Shown piece by piece: positions 26,202-34,773 of a stretch of 52,098 nucleotides of DNA. Made by a program: the position numbers and the translations under genes. Origin of the DNA: Candidatus Lachnoclostridium pullistercoris. GTDB taxonomy: Bacteria; Bacillota; Clostridia; Lachnospirales; Lachnospiraceae. The number at the start of each line of letters is the position of its first letter. Within the stretch, counting starts at the first letter, position 1. The stretch is from positions 1-52,098 of the forward strand of contig DWWL01000005.1 in NCBI GenBank assembly GCA_019119775.1, given 5' to 3'. The notes below the pieces were generated by a model that saw only the letters and a program-made list of their open reading frames with translations, was not told the DNA's origin and ran no database searches.

Positions 26202-26989
26202 ATACGGTGCTGACCATAGCCGGGAGCGACTGCAGCGGAGGCGCGGGGATCCAGGCAGATTTAAAGACCATGCTGGCCAACGGAGTGTACGGCATGAGCG
26301 CTGTGACGGCGCTGACAGCCCAGAATACGACGGGAGTGTACGGGATTATGGAGGCGTCGCCGGAGTTTCTGGCCTCGCAGCTGGACTGCATTTTTACAGA
26401 TATCCGTCCTGACGCGGTGAAGACGGGGATGGTGGGGAGCAGCGGCCTGATCCAGGTGATCGGGGACAAGCTAAGAGAATACAGGGCGGAGCACATTGTG
26501 ACGGACCCGGTGATGGTGTCCACCAGCGGCTCCAGACTGCTGAAGGAGGAGGCGGTGGAGACTTTAAAGAACGTCCTTCTCCCCATCGCCCAGGTGATCA
26601 CCCCCAATATCCCCGAGGCGGAGGTGCTGTCAGGGATGGAGATTGGCTCCGCGGCGGATATGGAGAGGGCAGCAAAGAAGATCTGGAAGGAATACGGCTG
26701 CGCCGTTCTGTGCAAGGGCGGCCACAGCTTAAACGACGCCAACGACCTTTTATTTGACGGGAAGGAACTCACCTGGTTTGAGGGAAGGCGGATCCAGACG
26801 TCCAATACCCACGGAACCGGCTGCACCCTGTCCAGCGCAATCGCTTCCAACCTGGCAAAGGGGATGGATCTGAAAGAGGCCGTCCGCCGCGCCAAAAATT
26901 ATCTGTCCGGCGCTCTGGCTGCCGGCCTGGACTTAGGAAAAGGCTCCGGCCCCATGGACCACGGATTTGCAGTGAGGGGAGAGTACTGA
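26198..26989 (+). CDS. thiD: Hydroxymethylpyrimidine / phosphomethylpyrimidine kinase
   Basis: 263 residues, ribokinase-like. [20 protein letters not shown] at the start, [15 protein letters not shown], and the C-terminal anion-hole motif [22 protein letters not shown] are diagnostic. It phosphorylates HMP twice to supply ThiE. The ATG overlaps the thiE stop by four bases. The operon (thiW, thiM, thiE, thiD) is a salvage set; no thiC or thiG is present here. Confidence 0.94.
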   Translation: MNTVLTIAGSDCSGGAGIQADLKTMLANGVYGMSAVTALTAQNTTGVYGIMEASPEFLASQLDCIFTDIRPDAVKTGMVGSSGLIQVIGDKLREYRAEHIVTDPVMVSTSGSRLLKEEAVETLKNVLLPIAQVITPNIPEAEVLSGMEIGSAADMERAAKKIWKEYGCAVLCKGGHSLNDANDLLFDGKELTWFEGRRIQTSNTHGTGCTLSSAIASNLAKGMDLKEAVRRAKNYLSGALAAGLDLGKGSGPMDHGFAVRGEY

Positions 26990-27035
26990 TCCGGCCGGGA
27001 GAAGAAACGCAGATCTGTTCGTGAGAAGAAAGCCG

Positions 27036-27064
27036 GTGACGGGCCGGGAAAACTGTGCTATACT
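27036..27064 (+). promoter_or_regulatory. Promoter of the HAD phosphatase gene
   Basis: GTGACG (weak -35), 17-base spacer, extended -10 TGC-TATACT ending at 27064, about 90 bases before the ATG at 27157. No clear terminator was seen between thiD and this point. Confidence 0.55.
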
Positions 27065-27156
27065 GAGGGCATGACAGTGCCGTCCCGGCAGAGGAAAAAG
27101 AAACGGAAGGCAGCCTCAGGCTGCGCAGGGGCCAGGGCGGCAGATGGAGGGATAAA

Positions 27157-27771
27157 ATGATCAAAAATGCAGTGTTTGATATGGGAAACGTGCTGGTCGC
27201 TTACGATGAGAACCGCACCTGCCGCCAGTTTATGGAGGAGGGAACGGACGAGTATGACCGGGTGAGAGAAGCCGTCTTCGGCTCCCAGGAGTGGGTGCTC
27301 TTGGATATGGGCGTAATCCCGGAGGAAGAGGGACTTCAGCGGATGAAGAACCGCCTGAGCCGGGAGAGGGAGAAAGAGCTGGCAGAGCAGTGTTTCCGCC
27401 ACTGGCATGAATTCTGCATGTGGACGGTGGAGGGGACAGATCAGATCATCCGGGAACTGAAGGAAAAAGGATACGGCGTCTACCTCTGCTCCAATGCCTC
27501 CGTGCGCCTGTTAAAGTGCTACCGGGATTATATTCCCGCGGTGGACTGCTTTGACGGGATCCTGTTTTCCGCGGAGGAAAAACTGCTGAAGCCTCAAAAG
27601 GAAATCTATCTGCGGCTGTTTGAAAAATTCGGGCTGAAGCCGGAAGAATGTTTCTTTGTGGACGATCAGCCGATCAATATCGAGGGGGCCGCGGCCTGCG
27701 GAATGAAAGGCTGCTGCCACAAAAAAGTGGACGCAGAGACGCTGCGGGAAGAGCTGGCGTTCCTTCTGTGA
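27157..27771 (+). CDS. HAD-superfamily hydrolase (YihX-like)
   Basis: 204 residues. Motif I is VFDMGNVLVAYD with nucleophile Asp8; the usual second Asp is replaced by Gly, as in the YihX-like group. LCSNAS is motif II, the Lys of KPQKEIYLRLFEKFG motif III, and CFFVDDQPINIEGA the acidic motif IV. A helical cap lies between motifs I and II. Likely a phosphatase for a sugar phosphate or similar small metabolite; the substrate is unknown. GGAGGG precedes the ATG. Confidence 0.87.
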   Translation: MIKNAVFDMGNVLVAYDENRTCRQFMEEGTDEYDRVREAVFGSQEWVLLDMGVIPEEEGLQRMKNRLSREREKELAEQCFRHWHEFCMWTVEGTDQIIRELKEKGYGVYLCSNASVRLLKCYRDYIPAVDCFDGILFSAEEKLLKPQKEIYLRLFEKFGLKPEECFFVDDQPINIEGAAACGMKGCCHKKVDAETLREELAFLL

Positions 27772-27787
27772 CGGACGAAAAGGAAAT

Positions 27788-27847
27788 GAGGGCCGCCAGG
27801 CATATTCCGTGAAAGGAAAAATGCCTGGACAGCCCTCATTTTCTTTT
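27788..27847. terminator. Bidirectional terminator between convergent genes
   Basis: Arms 27788-27803 (GAGGGC..CCAGGCAT) and 27821-27837 (ATGCCTGG..GCCCTC) with a small internal loop; ATTTTCTTTT follows on the plus strand and a T-rich stretch on the minus strand. It serves the HAD gene and the converging methyltransferase. Confidence 0.85.
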
Positions 27848-27865
27848 ATGCTCTTTTATGATTTC

Positions 27866-28726
27866 TCATGCCTCCCAGCGGCCGGAAGCGCCGCAGGGAA
27901 GGATCAGGCCGCTCTCCGTCACAGGGAGTCCGATTTCCTCGGAACGGACCGTTCCGCCTTTTCCGGGAACGATCTCCGTGCCGATCAGATAGGAGAGAAC
28001 GGCGGGAGCCAGCCCGGTGGTGTAGGAGTTGATCAGGAAAAACAGCGGCTGATCGGAGAGAAGGGAGGCGCACAGCTTCACTAAGGGGTGGATGGCGTCC
28101 TCGATCTTCCAGATCTCGCCCTTGGGACCTCTTCCGTAGGAGGGGGGATCCATGATAATGGCGTCGTAGCGGTTGCCCCGGCGGATCTCACGCTCCACAA
28201 ATTTTACGCAGTCGTCCACGATCCAGCGGATGGGGGCGGATTCCAGGCCGGAGGAGCGGGCATTCTCTTTCGCCCATGTGACCATTCCTTTGGAGGCGTC
28301 CACATGGGTGACGGCGGCTCCCGCCTGGGCGGCGGCCAGAGTGGCTCCGCCGGTGTAGGCGAACAGGTTCAGCACTTTGATGGGACGTCCCGCCTCCCGG
28401 ATCTTGGCGCCGAACCAGTCCCAGTTGGCCGCCTGCTCCGGAAACAGCCCGGTGTGCTTAAAGCTGAAGGGCTTTAAATGGAACGTCAGGCCCTTGTAGC
28501 CGATGGTCCACTGTTCCGGGAGATGGAAAAACTCCCATTCTCCGCCGCCTTTGGCACTGCGGTGATAATGGCCGTTCATCTGTTTCCAGCCTTTGTGACG
28601 CCTGGGCGTATCCCAGATCACCTGGGGATCGGGCCGCACCAGCAGATATTTTCCCCACCGCTCCAGCTTTTCTCCTCTGGAGCAGTCGATCACTTCATAA
28701 TCCTTCCAACTGTCTGCTATCCACAT
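27866..28726 (-). CDS. Class I SAM-dependent methyltransferase (RlmI-like)
   Basis: 286 residues from the ATG at 28726, which has AAAGAGGA upstream; the frame is open further upstream but without homology or a better site. After an N-terminal beta-rich part, KVLNLFAYTGGATLAAAQAG is SAM motif I, VTHVDASKGMVTWAKEN follows, and the catalytic motif is IIMDPPSYGRGPKGEIWKI. This is the pattern of the RlmI/RlmK-type 23S rRNA cytosine or guanine methyltransferases, but the N-terminal PUA-like part is short, so the target is uncertain. Likely a housekeeping RNA methyltransferase. Confidence 0.83.
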   Translation of the reverse strand: MWIADSWKDYEVIDCSRGEKLERWGKYLLVRPDPQVIWDTPRRHKGWKQMNGHYHRSAKGGGEWEFFHLPEQWTIGYKGLTFHLKPFSFKHTGLFPEQAANWDWFGAKIREAGRPIKVLNLFAYTGGATLAAAQAGAAVTHVDASKGMVTWAKENARSSGLESAPIRWIVDDCVKFVEREIRRGNRYDAIIMDPPSYGRGPKGEIWKIEDAIHPLVKLCASLLSDQPLFFLINSYTTGLAPAVLSYLIGTEIVPGKGGTVRSEEIGLPVTESGLILPCGASGRWEA

Positions 28727-28769
28727 AATATTCCTCTTTCTGAAAATTTCATCGTGTTTGGGTACAAGT

Positions 28770-28798
28770 AGTATATCGAAAAAAGAAGAAATTGTAAA
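28770..28798 (-). promoter_or_regulatory. Promoter of the methyltransferase gene
   Basis: On the minus strand: TTTACA (28798-28793), 17-base spacer, TATACT (28775-28770), about 44 bases before the ATG at 28726. Confidence 0.75.
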
Positions 28799-28829
28799 GA
28801 AATCGAAAGATATTTCCAGGTTCGGATGG

Positions 28830-28858
28830 TTGAATATTTTACCATAAATTGTTAGAAT
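28830..28858 (+). promoter_or_regulatory. Promoter of the second wall-binding protein
   Basis: TTGAAT (28830-28835), 17-base spacer, TAGAAT (28853-28858), about 88 bases before the ATG at 28947. Back to back with the minus-strand promoter at 28770. Confidence 0.7.
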
Positions 28859-28946
28859 GTAAGATAGCGGATCTTCCATCCGGAAGGATGGAGCTTGAAA
28901 GAAACGGGGGAAGGAACCCTCATCGCATAAATGGAGGAAATATAGT

Positions 28947-30329
28947 ATGAAGAAACGAGGGCTGACGGTGTTTGCCCTGGCCGCCGTGCTGGCAGTGGGG
29001 ACGGCCACCATCACTTCCCAGGCAGCGGAAGGGTGGAGCAGAGAGAACAATACATGGGTTTACTATGATTCCCAGGGCTACCTTGTCCGTGACGAGTGGA
29101 AAAAGGGAGCGGACAATCAGTGGCGCTACTTAAACGGCAGCGGAGTGATGGCTGTCAATGAGTGGGTGGATGATACTTATTATGTGGACGGAGACGGCCG
29201 GATGATCGCCAATTCCTGGCTGAGAATTGCCAGCGACGATGAGGAGGCGGTGGACGGCTATCTCTGGTACTACTTCAACAGTTCCGGAAAGGCGGAGACC
29301 GACGGCTGGAAAAAAATCGACAGCAGCTGGTACTATTTTGACGACGACGGCGTGATGCAGACCGGCTGGGTGGATGACAACACTTATTACTGCGATGCCG
29401 GCGGGCGGATGCTCACAGGCTGGCAGCTCCTTCTTTCGCCGGACGACGAGGAGTACGATGACGGCAAGATTCATCCCGGCGACGAGGACGACGACGGAAA
29501 AGTGTGGTTTTATTTCTCCGCCAACGGGAAGAAATACACGCCCGATGTGTCGGGAGACGAGTGCGACGTTCACAAGATCGGGGATGACTATTACTGCTTC
29601 AACGGGGACGGTGAGATGCAGACCGGCTGGGTGAACATAAAAGATTCAGAAAATGCGGGCAGCAGCATCGCGGACTACTGCTATTTCGGACCGGACGGCC
29701 GGGCTAAAAAGGGCTGGCTGGCCCTCTATCCGCCGGATGATCTTTCCGGCTATGACGGAGTGGTGGAGTGGTTCTACTTCTCCAGCAAGGGAGAGCCGGA
29801 GGTGGGACCGGCCAAGGGAGAGGCTACGACTTCTGATTTTGTGAAGATCAACGGGGAGACTTACCTGTTCAACGACCTGGGAAATCCCGTCTACGGCCTT
29901 CAGAAAGTGTACCTGGGAAATTCTGAGGAGTACACCACCTACGCCTTCGGCACAAACCGGGCGGACTGCATGATGACAAAGGGCGACCGGGTGCGCCTGG
30001 AGGAAGAGGACGGCACAGTTTCTGAATTTTACTTTTCCAACAGCGGCCAGGGCCTTACGGGAGTGCGCAACGGCTACCTTTACTATCTGGGCAAGCTCCA
30101 GAAGCTGGACAGCGGCATGAAGTACGACGTGGTGTCTATTCCGGACGGCGACGGCTGGAACAATTATGTGGTGTCCAGCAGTGGAAAGGTGATGCGCTCC
30201 ACCACAGTGAAGAACGCGGACGGCGTCAAGTACACTACCAACAGCAGCGGACTCCTGACGCAGATCGACGGGGAGGCAGCAGGCGAAGGCCACTACGAGG
30301 ATCCGGTGGAACCGGCCTACTATGACTGA
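28947..30329 (+). CDS. Secreted protein made of choline-binding-like wall repeats (second copy)
   Basis: 460 residues: signal peptide (MKKRGLTVFALAAVLAVGTATITSQA, cleavage probably after the Ala-rich end) followed throughout by aromatic/Gly wall-binding repeats such as NTWVYYDSQGYL, SSWYYFDDDGVMQTGW and DDYYCFNGDGEMQTGW. As in the protein at 496-1809, no enzymatic domain is seen. Acidic patches between repeats are rich in Asp/Glu (for example SPDDEEYDDG and HPGDEDDDGK). GGAGGAAA precedes the ATG. The two share layout but are not recent duplicates by eye. Confidence 0.85.
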   Translation: MKKRGLTVFALAAVLAVGTATITSQAAEGWSRENNTWVYYDSQGYLVRDEWKKGADNQWRYLNGSGVMAVNEWVDDTYYVDGDGRMIANSWLRIASDDEEAVDGYLWYYFNSSGKAETDGWKKIDSSWYYFDDDGVMQTGWVDDNTYYCDAGGRMLTGWQLLLSPDDEEYDDGKIHPGDEDDDGKVWFYFSANGKKYTPDVSGDECDVHKIGDDYYCFNGDGEMQTGWVNIKDSENAGSSIADYCYFGPDGRAKKGWLALYPPDDLSGYDGVVEWFYFSSKGEPEVGPAKGEATTSDFVKINGETYLFNDLGNPVYGLQKVYLGNSEEYTTYAFGTNRADCMMTKGDRVRLEEEDGTVSEFYFSNSGQGLTGVRNGYLYYLGKLQKLDSGMKYDVVSIPDGDGWNNYVVSSSGKVMRSTTVKNADGVKYTTNSSGLLTQIDGEAAGEGHYEDPVEPAYYD

Positions 30330-30367
30330 GACAAACAGAATACAGCAGAAATATACAGGCTGACGGC

Positions 30368-30416
30368 AAAAGATCCGGGGGATGAATCAGAAAAAGGTTC
30401 ATCCCCCGGATCTTTT
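30368..30416 (+). terminator. Strong terminator after the wall-binding protein
   Basis: Perfect 19-bp stem (30368-30386 with 30398-30416) and an 11-base loop, the descending arm ending in TTTT. Confidence 0.92.
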
Positions 30417-30488
30417 GTGCGCCCGGGCGGGGGCGATGAACCAGACGGCTGCGGCAGCCCGGCTGCCGTGGTGCGCCCGGGCGGGGGC
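30417..30488 (+). repeat. Pair of 18-bp GC-rich direct repeats
   Basis: GTGCGCCCGGGCGGGGGC occurs at 30417-30434 and again at 30471-30488. The 36 bases between hold a CGGCAGCC/GGCTGCCG inverted repeat. No coding meaning seen; it sits between a terminator and the next promoter in the 312-base gap 30330-30641. Confidence 0.75.
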
Positions 30489-30537
30489 ATCTGCCGGAAC
30501 CCGATTTATATTTATGCAGAAAAAATGCGGCAAACGA

Positions 30538-30566
30538 TTGACATGAAAGGAGAAAAGGTATATATT
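30538..30566 (+). promoter_or_regulatory. Promoter of the creatininase-antiporter pair
   Basis: TTGACA (30538-30543), 17-base spacer, TATATT (30561-30566), about 75 bases before the ATG at 30642; the leader is A/T-rich. Confidence 0.85.
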
Positions 30567-30641
30567 TATTCATAGAATTTGATTAAAACCATAAAAATTC
30601 CAAAAAATATGCAAATTAATGAATAAAAAGGAGAAACGACT

Positions 30642-31484
30642 ATGAAAAACTGGGAGACACTTTATGAAGTTAAGGGGCCAAAATCTATTGCGGAGATGAC
30701 GGCGGCAGAGCTGGCGGAGGCGCTGAAGGAGACGCAGACAGTGATCCTTTCTTTCGGAGCCATTGAAAACCATGCGGCCCATCTTCCCATGGGAGCCGAT
30801 TATTTTCAGGCCAACGTGCTGATCCGCAAGGTCTATGAGGCTCTTCTGGAGCTGGGGATCAAATCGGTGCCGGGACTGGCGGTGCCGTTCGGAGTCCAGA
30901 CCAATAAATTTGAGAGGGACTCTGTGTTTGGGAACTGTTATCTGAGCCAGTCCACCTTTATCGCCATGGTGAAGGACCTGGTGCTGAGTCTCCACGAGAG
31001 CGGCTTTAAGAAATTTATCCTCTGCCTGAACCATTCGGAGAATGAGGCGGCTGTCCATGTGGCGGCCAAGGATCTGGCGGATCAGTACGGCATCATGAGC
31101 GTGGTAGCCGACTGGGTGCCCCCGATGAATGATTTCTGGCCCACAGTGCTCAACAACGCGGAACATCAGGGCCACGGCGGAGAGGACGAGACGGCCTGCG
31201 TGATGGCGGCGGTGCCGAAGCTGGTACATCTGGAGGGAACAGAGCCCTATTACGCCGATGAGGACCCGAAGGAGGCAAAGATGGCAGGACTTCACTATTA
31301 TGGCGGAGCCGTGGGCGTTTATGTGCCGGTGAAGACGGACCGCAGCCCGGGCTATATTGGAGATCCGGCGGACGCCAACGCGGAGGAGGGCATTCTCTGC
31401 TACGATGCTTATGCAAAATGGATCGCCCAGGTGGCGGAGAAATATCTGTTCAACGAGTTTAACGACAAGAGCTGGAACGCATAA
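30642..31484 (+). CDS. Creatininase-family amidohydrolase
   Basis: 280 residues. Metal ligands are visible at the family's spacing: Glu42-x-His44 and Asp53 in AIENHAAHLPMGAD, and His131-x-Glu133 in LNHSENE, with a later GHGGEDETA. The family includes creatininase and amidohydrolases of cofactor pathways that open cyclic or formyl amides; this member's substrate is unknown. The next gene, 30 bases downstream, encodes an NhaC-type antiporter, so the pair may import and hydrolyse one compound. AAGGAG precedes the ATG. Confidence 0.85.
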   Translation: MKNWETLYEVKGPKSIAEMTAAELAEALKETQTVILSFGAIENHAAHLPMGADYFQANVLIRKVYEALLELGIKSVPGLAVPFGVQTNKFERDSVFGNCYLSQSTFIAMVKDLVLSLHESGFKKFILCLNHSENEAAVHVAAKDLADQYGIMSVVADWVPPMNDFWPTVLNNAEHQGHGGEDETACVMAAVPKLVHLEGTEPYYADEDPKEAKMAGLHYYGGAVGVYVPVKTDRSPGYIGDPADANAEEGILCYDAYAKWIAQVAEKYLFNEFNDKSWNA

Positions 31485-31514
31485 GAGAAGACAGAAGAAA
31501 CGGGGGAAGGAAGT

Positions 31515-32948
31515 ATGAAGGAACCGACAAAAGAAAATGAGAAAATGCCCTTTGGCTGGGCGCTGTTCTGCATTCTGTTTCTGCTGATCTCCATGATCCT
31601 CTCCGTTGCGTGGCTGGATATACCGGTGCACATCAACCTGCTGGCGTCCATGGCGGTGACCCTGGCGGTGGCTGCGGTAAACGGAAAGTCCTGGGATGAG
31701 ATCGCCGGATATATTGAGTACGGCGGAAAGATCTGCATGGCTCCGACTCTGACCATGATGATCATCGGGATCCTCATCGGCTCCTGGATCGCCAGCGGCA
31801 CGGTGCCCATGATCATTTACTGGGGATTAAAACTCATCAACCCGGCAGTCTTCCTGGTGGCCAGCTGCGTGGTGTGCTGCATCACATCGGTGGCTACGGG
31901 CAGCTCCTGGTCCACTGCAGGCACAGTGGGAATCGCCCTGATCGCTGTGGGCGGCGGCCTGGGGATCAATCCGGCCATGACGGCGGGGGCGATCATTTCC
32001 GGATCATATTTCGGAGATAAAATGTCTCCCATGTCGGACACCACCAACCTGGCTCCGGCCGTGGCGGAGGCGGATATTTTTGATCACATCAGAGCCATGA
32101 TCTATACGTCCGGCCCGTCGCTCATCGTGGCTCTGGCGGTTTACGGAGTGCTGGGAATGCAGTATACGGCACATAACGTGAACAGTGAGGAGATACAGCT
32201 GACCATGGACACGCTGAAATCCGTGTTCAATTTAAACCCGGTGGTCCTTCTGCCGCCGGTGATCGTGAGCGTCATGGCGGTCTTAAAAAAGCCGGCGATC
32301 CCCACTCTGCTGATCTCCAGCGCCGTGGCAGCCATTCTGGCCATGACGGTGCAGGGGGCCACGCTGACGGAGATCACCACGATCATGGACACGGGCTATG
32401 TGTCGGAGACGGGAATCTATGACATTGACGTGCTCCTGTCCAGAGGCGGACTCCAGAGCATGATGTGGACGGCGTCCCTGGGAATGCTGGGAATGCTTTA
32501 CGGGGCCATCATGGAGAAATCCGGCCTTCTGGAGGCATTTCTGGATAAGCTGAAAATGTTCACCGGCAGTCTGGGCGGCCTGGTGACAATGGTCATCCTG
32601 TCCTGCATCATTCTGCTGGCAGCCACTGCCAGCCAGACGCTGGCCATCGTGGTGGGCGGCCGCATGTACATCGGAGAGTTCCGGAAAAAAGATCTGCTGC
32701 CCCAGACCCTCTCCAGAACCCTGGAGGACAGCGGCACCATCGTATCGCCTCTGATTCCCTGGAGCCTGTGCGGCGTCTACATGGCGGGAACTCTGGGAGT
32801 GCCTGTGTTAAGCTATCTGCCCTACGCAGTGTTCTGCTGGCTGTGCCCCATCCTGGCTATTATTTATGGCTTCACGGGAAAGTTTTTCTGGAAGACGGGG
32901 GAGATCCCCAGCAAGCGTACCTACCGCCCGGTGGATACCAGATCATAA
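31515..32948 (+). CDS. NhaC-family Na+/H+ or substrate antiporter
   Basis: 477 residues with about 11-12 membrane segments. GSSWSTAGTVGIALIAVGGGLG, ISGSYFGDKMSPMSDTTNLAPAV and DSGTIVSPLIPWSLCGVYMAGTLGV are the NhaC signatures; the charged and polar residues in the middle stretch lie in the transport core. Family members exchange Na+ for H+ or, in some cases, organic acids (malate/lactate). Co-transcription with the creatininase-like gene hints at an organic substrate, which is inference. A bidirectional terminator follows. Confidence 0.87.
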   Translation: MKEPTKENEKMPFGWALFCILFLLISMILSVAWLDIPVHINLLASMAVTLAVAAVNGKSWDEIAGYIEYGGKICMAPTLTMMIIGILIGSWIASGTVPMIIYWGLKLINPAVFLVASCVVCCITSVATGSSWSTAGTVGIALIAVGGGLGINPAMTAGAIISGSYFGDKMSPMSDTTNLAPAVAEADIFDHIRAMIYTSGPSLIVALAVYGVLGMQYTAHNVNSEEIQLTMDTLKSVFNLNPVVLLPPVIVSVMAVLKKPAIPTLLISSAVAAILAMTVQGATLTEITTIMDTGYVSETGIYDIDVLLSRGGLQSMMWTASLGMLGMLYGAIMEKSGLLEAFLDKLKMFTGSLGGLVTMVILSCIILLAATASQTLAIVVGGRMYIGEFRKKDLLPQTLSRTLEDSGTIVSPLIPWSLCGVYMAGTLGVPVLSYLPYAVFCWLCPILAIIYGFTGKFFWKTGEIPSKRTYRPVDTRS

Positions 32949-33000
32949 GTTAGATGAAAATTCTGCGTCCGCGGCAGGAAATGACGAAAAGCCCATGCTG

Positions 33001-33066
33001 CGGCAATCAAAAACGCTGCCTCCGGCCGGCATGATCCGGCCCGGAAGGCAGCGTTTTTGATTGCCG
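33001..33066. terminator. Bidirectional terminator between convergent genes
   Basis: Perfect 21-bp arms 33001-33021 and 33046-33066, each holding a run of five A or T that gives the U-tract on either strand. It separates the antiporter from the converging aldolase gene. Confidence 0.9.
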
Positions 33067-33077
33067 TGGGGCAAAAA

Positions 33078-34097
33078 TCAGTCCAGAGCGGCCAGGAAGG
33101 CATCCACGGCTTCTTCTCTGGTGGCCCAGGAAGTCACCAGACGGACAGCCTGGTGGGTTTCGTCCATGCGGGCCTGAATGTTGAAGGAAAAGTCTTTGGA
33201 AAGCATCTCGATCGTCTCATCGGAAAAGATGGGGAAGATCTGGTTGCTCACCGACTGGGAATAGAAGGAGACGCCCCGTTTTTCCAGTCCCTTTCTCAGC
33301 TTGTCTGCCATGACGGTGGCGTGGGAAGCCATCTCATAGAACAGGCCGTCGGCAAACAGCGTCTCAAACTGGATTCCCAGCAGCCAGCCTTTGGCCAGCA
33401 TTCCGCCGTGCTGCTTGATCATATAGCGGAAATCCTGATCCAGAGCCGGGTTCAGAATCACGACAGCCTCGCCGAACAGAGCGCCGTTTTTTGTGCCGCC
33501 GATATAAAAAACGTCGGTGAGGCGGGCAATGTCAGCCATGGTCAGATCGTTGGCACTGCTGGTGAGGGCGGCGCCCAGGCGTGCTCCGTCTAAGAAGAGG
33601 AGAAGGCCGTTCTGACGGCAGATGCGGGAGAGGGCTTCCAATTCTGCCTTCGTATACTGTGTGCCGATCTCCGTGGTGTTGGAGATGTAGACCATTCTCG
33701 GTTTTACCATGTGCTCGTCGGGATGGGCGTCCAGGATCTCCTGCACCATGGCAGGGGTGACTTTTCCGTCAGGGGACGGAAGAGAGAGGACTTTGTGCCC
33801 GGTGGCTTCCACCGCTCCTGTCTCGTGAACGTTTATGTGTCCGGTGGCGGCGCAGATAACCGCCTCAAAGGGGCGCAATGCCGCCGCGATCACCGTCAGG
33901 TTGGCCTGGGTGCCGCCTACCAGAAAATGGACGGCGGCGTCATCACGGCCGATTTCCTTACGGATCAGTTCCCGGGCACGGCCGCAGTGATCTTCGTCCA
34001 GGCCGTAGCCGGTGTGCTGGGTGAGATTGGTTTCCATGAGGGTCTTTAAAATCTGCGGATGAGCGCCCTCGCTGTAATCGTTGGTAAAACTGTACAT
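33078..34097 (-). CDS. Low-specificity L-threonine aldolase
   Basis: 339 residues from the ATG at 34097, preceded by AAAGGAAGG. Fold-type I PLP enzyme: PLP Lys203 in GGTKNGALFGE, Asp170-Gly-Ala-Arg in FLDGARLG, His91 stacking on the ring in NVHETGA. It splits L-threonine or allo-threonine to glycine and acetaldehyde; a related beta-eliminating lyase role is less likely. Transcribed alone, with a small XRE regulator gene just upstream on the same strand. Confidence 0.9.
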   Translation of the reverse strand: MYSFTNDYSEGAHPQILKTLMETNLTQHTGYGLDEDHCGRARELIRKEIGRDDAAVHFLVGGTQANLTVIAAALRPFEAVICAATGHINVHETGAVEATGHKVLSLPSPDGKVTPAMVQEILDAHPDEHMVKPRMVYISNTTEIGTQYTKAELEALSRICRQNGLLLFLDGARLGAALTSSANDLTMADIARLTDVFYIGGTKNGALFGEAVVILNPALDQDFRYMIKQHGGMLAKGWLLGIQFETLFADGLFYEMASHATVMADKLRKGLEKRGVSFYSQSVSNQIFPIFSDETIEMLSKDFSFNIQARMDETHQAVRLVTSWATREEAVDAFLAALD

Positions 34098-34201
34098 GGT
34101 GTTCCTTCCTTTCGTTTGTTCAAGTCTACTTAGCATCATATCGCAAACGGGCGGAAAAGTCCAGAAAAGTACAAAACAGATGCCGCGGCCGGCGCGGCTC
34201 C

Positions 34202-34528
34202 TTAATTCAGTTTTTTTGCCAGTCCCTTCATGAAGGCGAGGGCCAGTCGGCGGTCCTCCGGACTCAGGGATGTATAGAGCGCCAGGCACCGGCTCTGGTC
34301 CTCTGTAAGCCCCTGCTGATTTCTGCCGGCCTCAAAAAATTCTGACATGGAAATGCCGAAACCGCGGCACAGCTTCTGGAGCGTGGGGAGAGACGGCATA
34401 TTATCTTTATGGAGCATGGTATTTAAGGTCGAATAGGGGATTCCGGAGGCTTTAGAAAGCTGGTAGTAGGTCCAGCCCCTCTCGGTGCAGAGTCTGCGGA
34501 TGCGCTCTAATGGATTGATTTCTTTCAT
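34202..34528 (-). CDS. XRE-family HTH regulator
   Basis: 108 residues. N-terminal Cro/cI-type helix-turn-helix (about residues 7-62): IRRLCTERGWTYYQLSKASG then TLNTMLHKDNMPSLPTLQKLC. The C-terminal 40 residues are helical and of unknown function. It lies 104 bases upstream of the aldolase on the same strand and may be co-transcribed; target unknown. Confidence 0.87.
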   Translation of the reverse strand: MKEINPLERIRRLCTERGWTYYQLSKASGIPYSTLNTMLHKDNMPSLPTLQKLCRGFGISMSEFFEAGRNQQGLTEDQSRCLALYTSLSPEDRRLALAFMKGLAKKLN

Positions 34529-34691
34529 GTATAACCTCGCTGTTGTAAACTACTGTATAACCTCATCATAGCTGAATCCCCAAAAATAGTACAGATATAA
34601 ATGAGCGGCATAGAAATACCGAAAAAACGTCACCGCTTTTCAGAGGAAAAGAGCGTTCCGGAAAAGAGAGGAACGGGGACGTGCTTTTTGA

Positions 34692-34710
34692 TGTAATCAT
34701 TGACATTACA
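34692..34710 (+). promoter_or_regulatory. Inverted repeat operator at the Rrf2 promoter
   Basis: TGTAAT-N7-ATTACA overlaps the -35 of the promoter at 34700. Placement over the -35 of a regulator's own gene suggests autorepression, as known for YwnA-type Rrf2 proteins. Confidence 0.6.
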
Positions 34711-34728
34711 TTGTCCTCCTGATATAAT
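34700..34728 (+). promoter_or_regulatory. Full-consensus promoter of the Rrf2 regulator
   Basis: TTGACA (34700-34705), 17-base spacer, TATAAT (34723-34728): both hexamers and spacing are consensus. Such strength fits a gene normally held down by its own product. Confidence 0.92.
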
Positions 34729-34773
34729 CAGGAGATGAAAAAGGTTTAAAAATGGGGAAAGTGAGGGAGAAAG

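Noticed and set aside
27866-29050. Longer version of the methyltransferase starting near 29050
   Set aside because: The extra N-terminal part would overlap the divergent wall-protein gene and its promoter, has no family similarity, and the ATG at 28726 has a good ribosome site.
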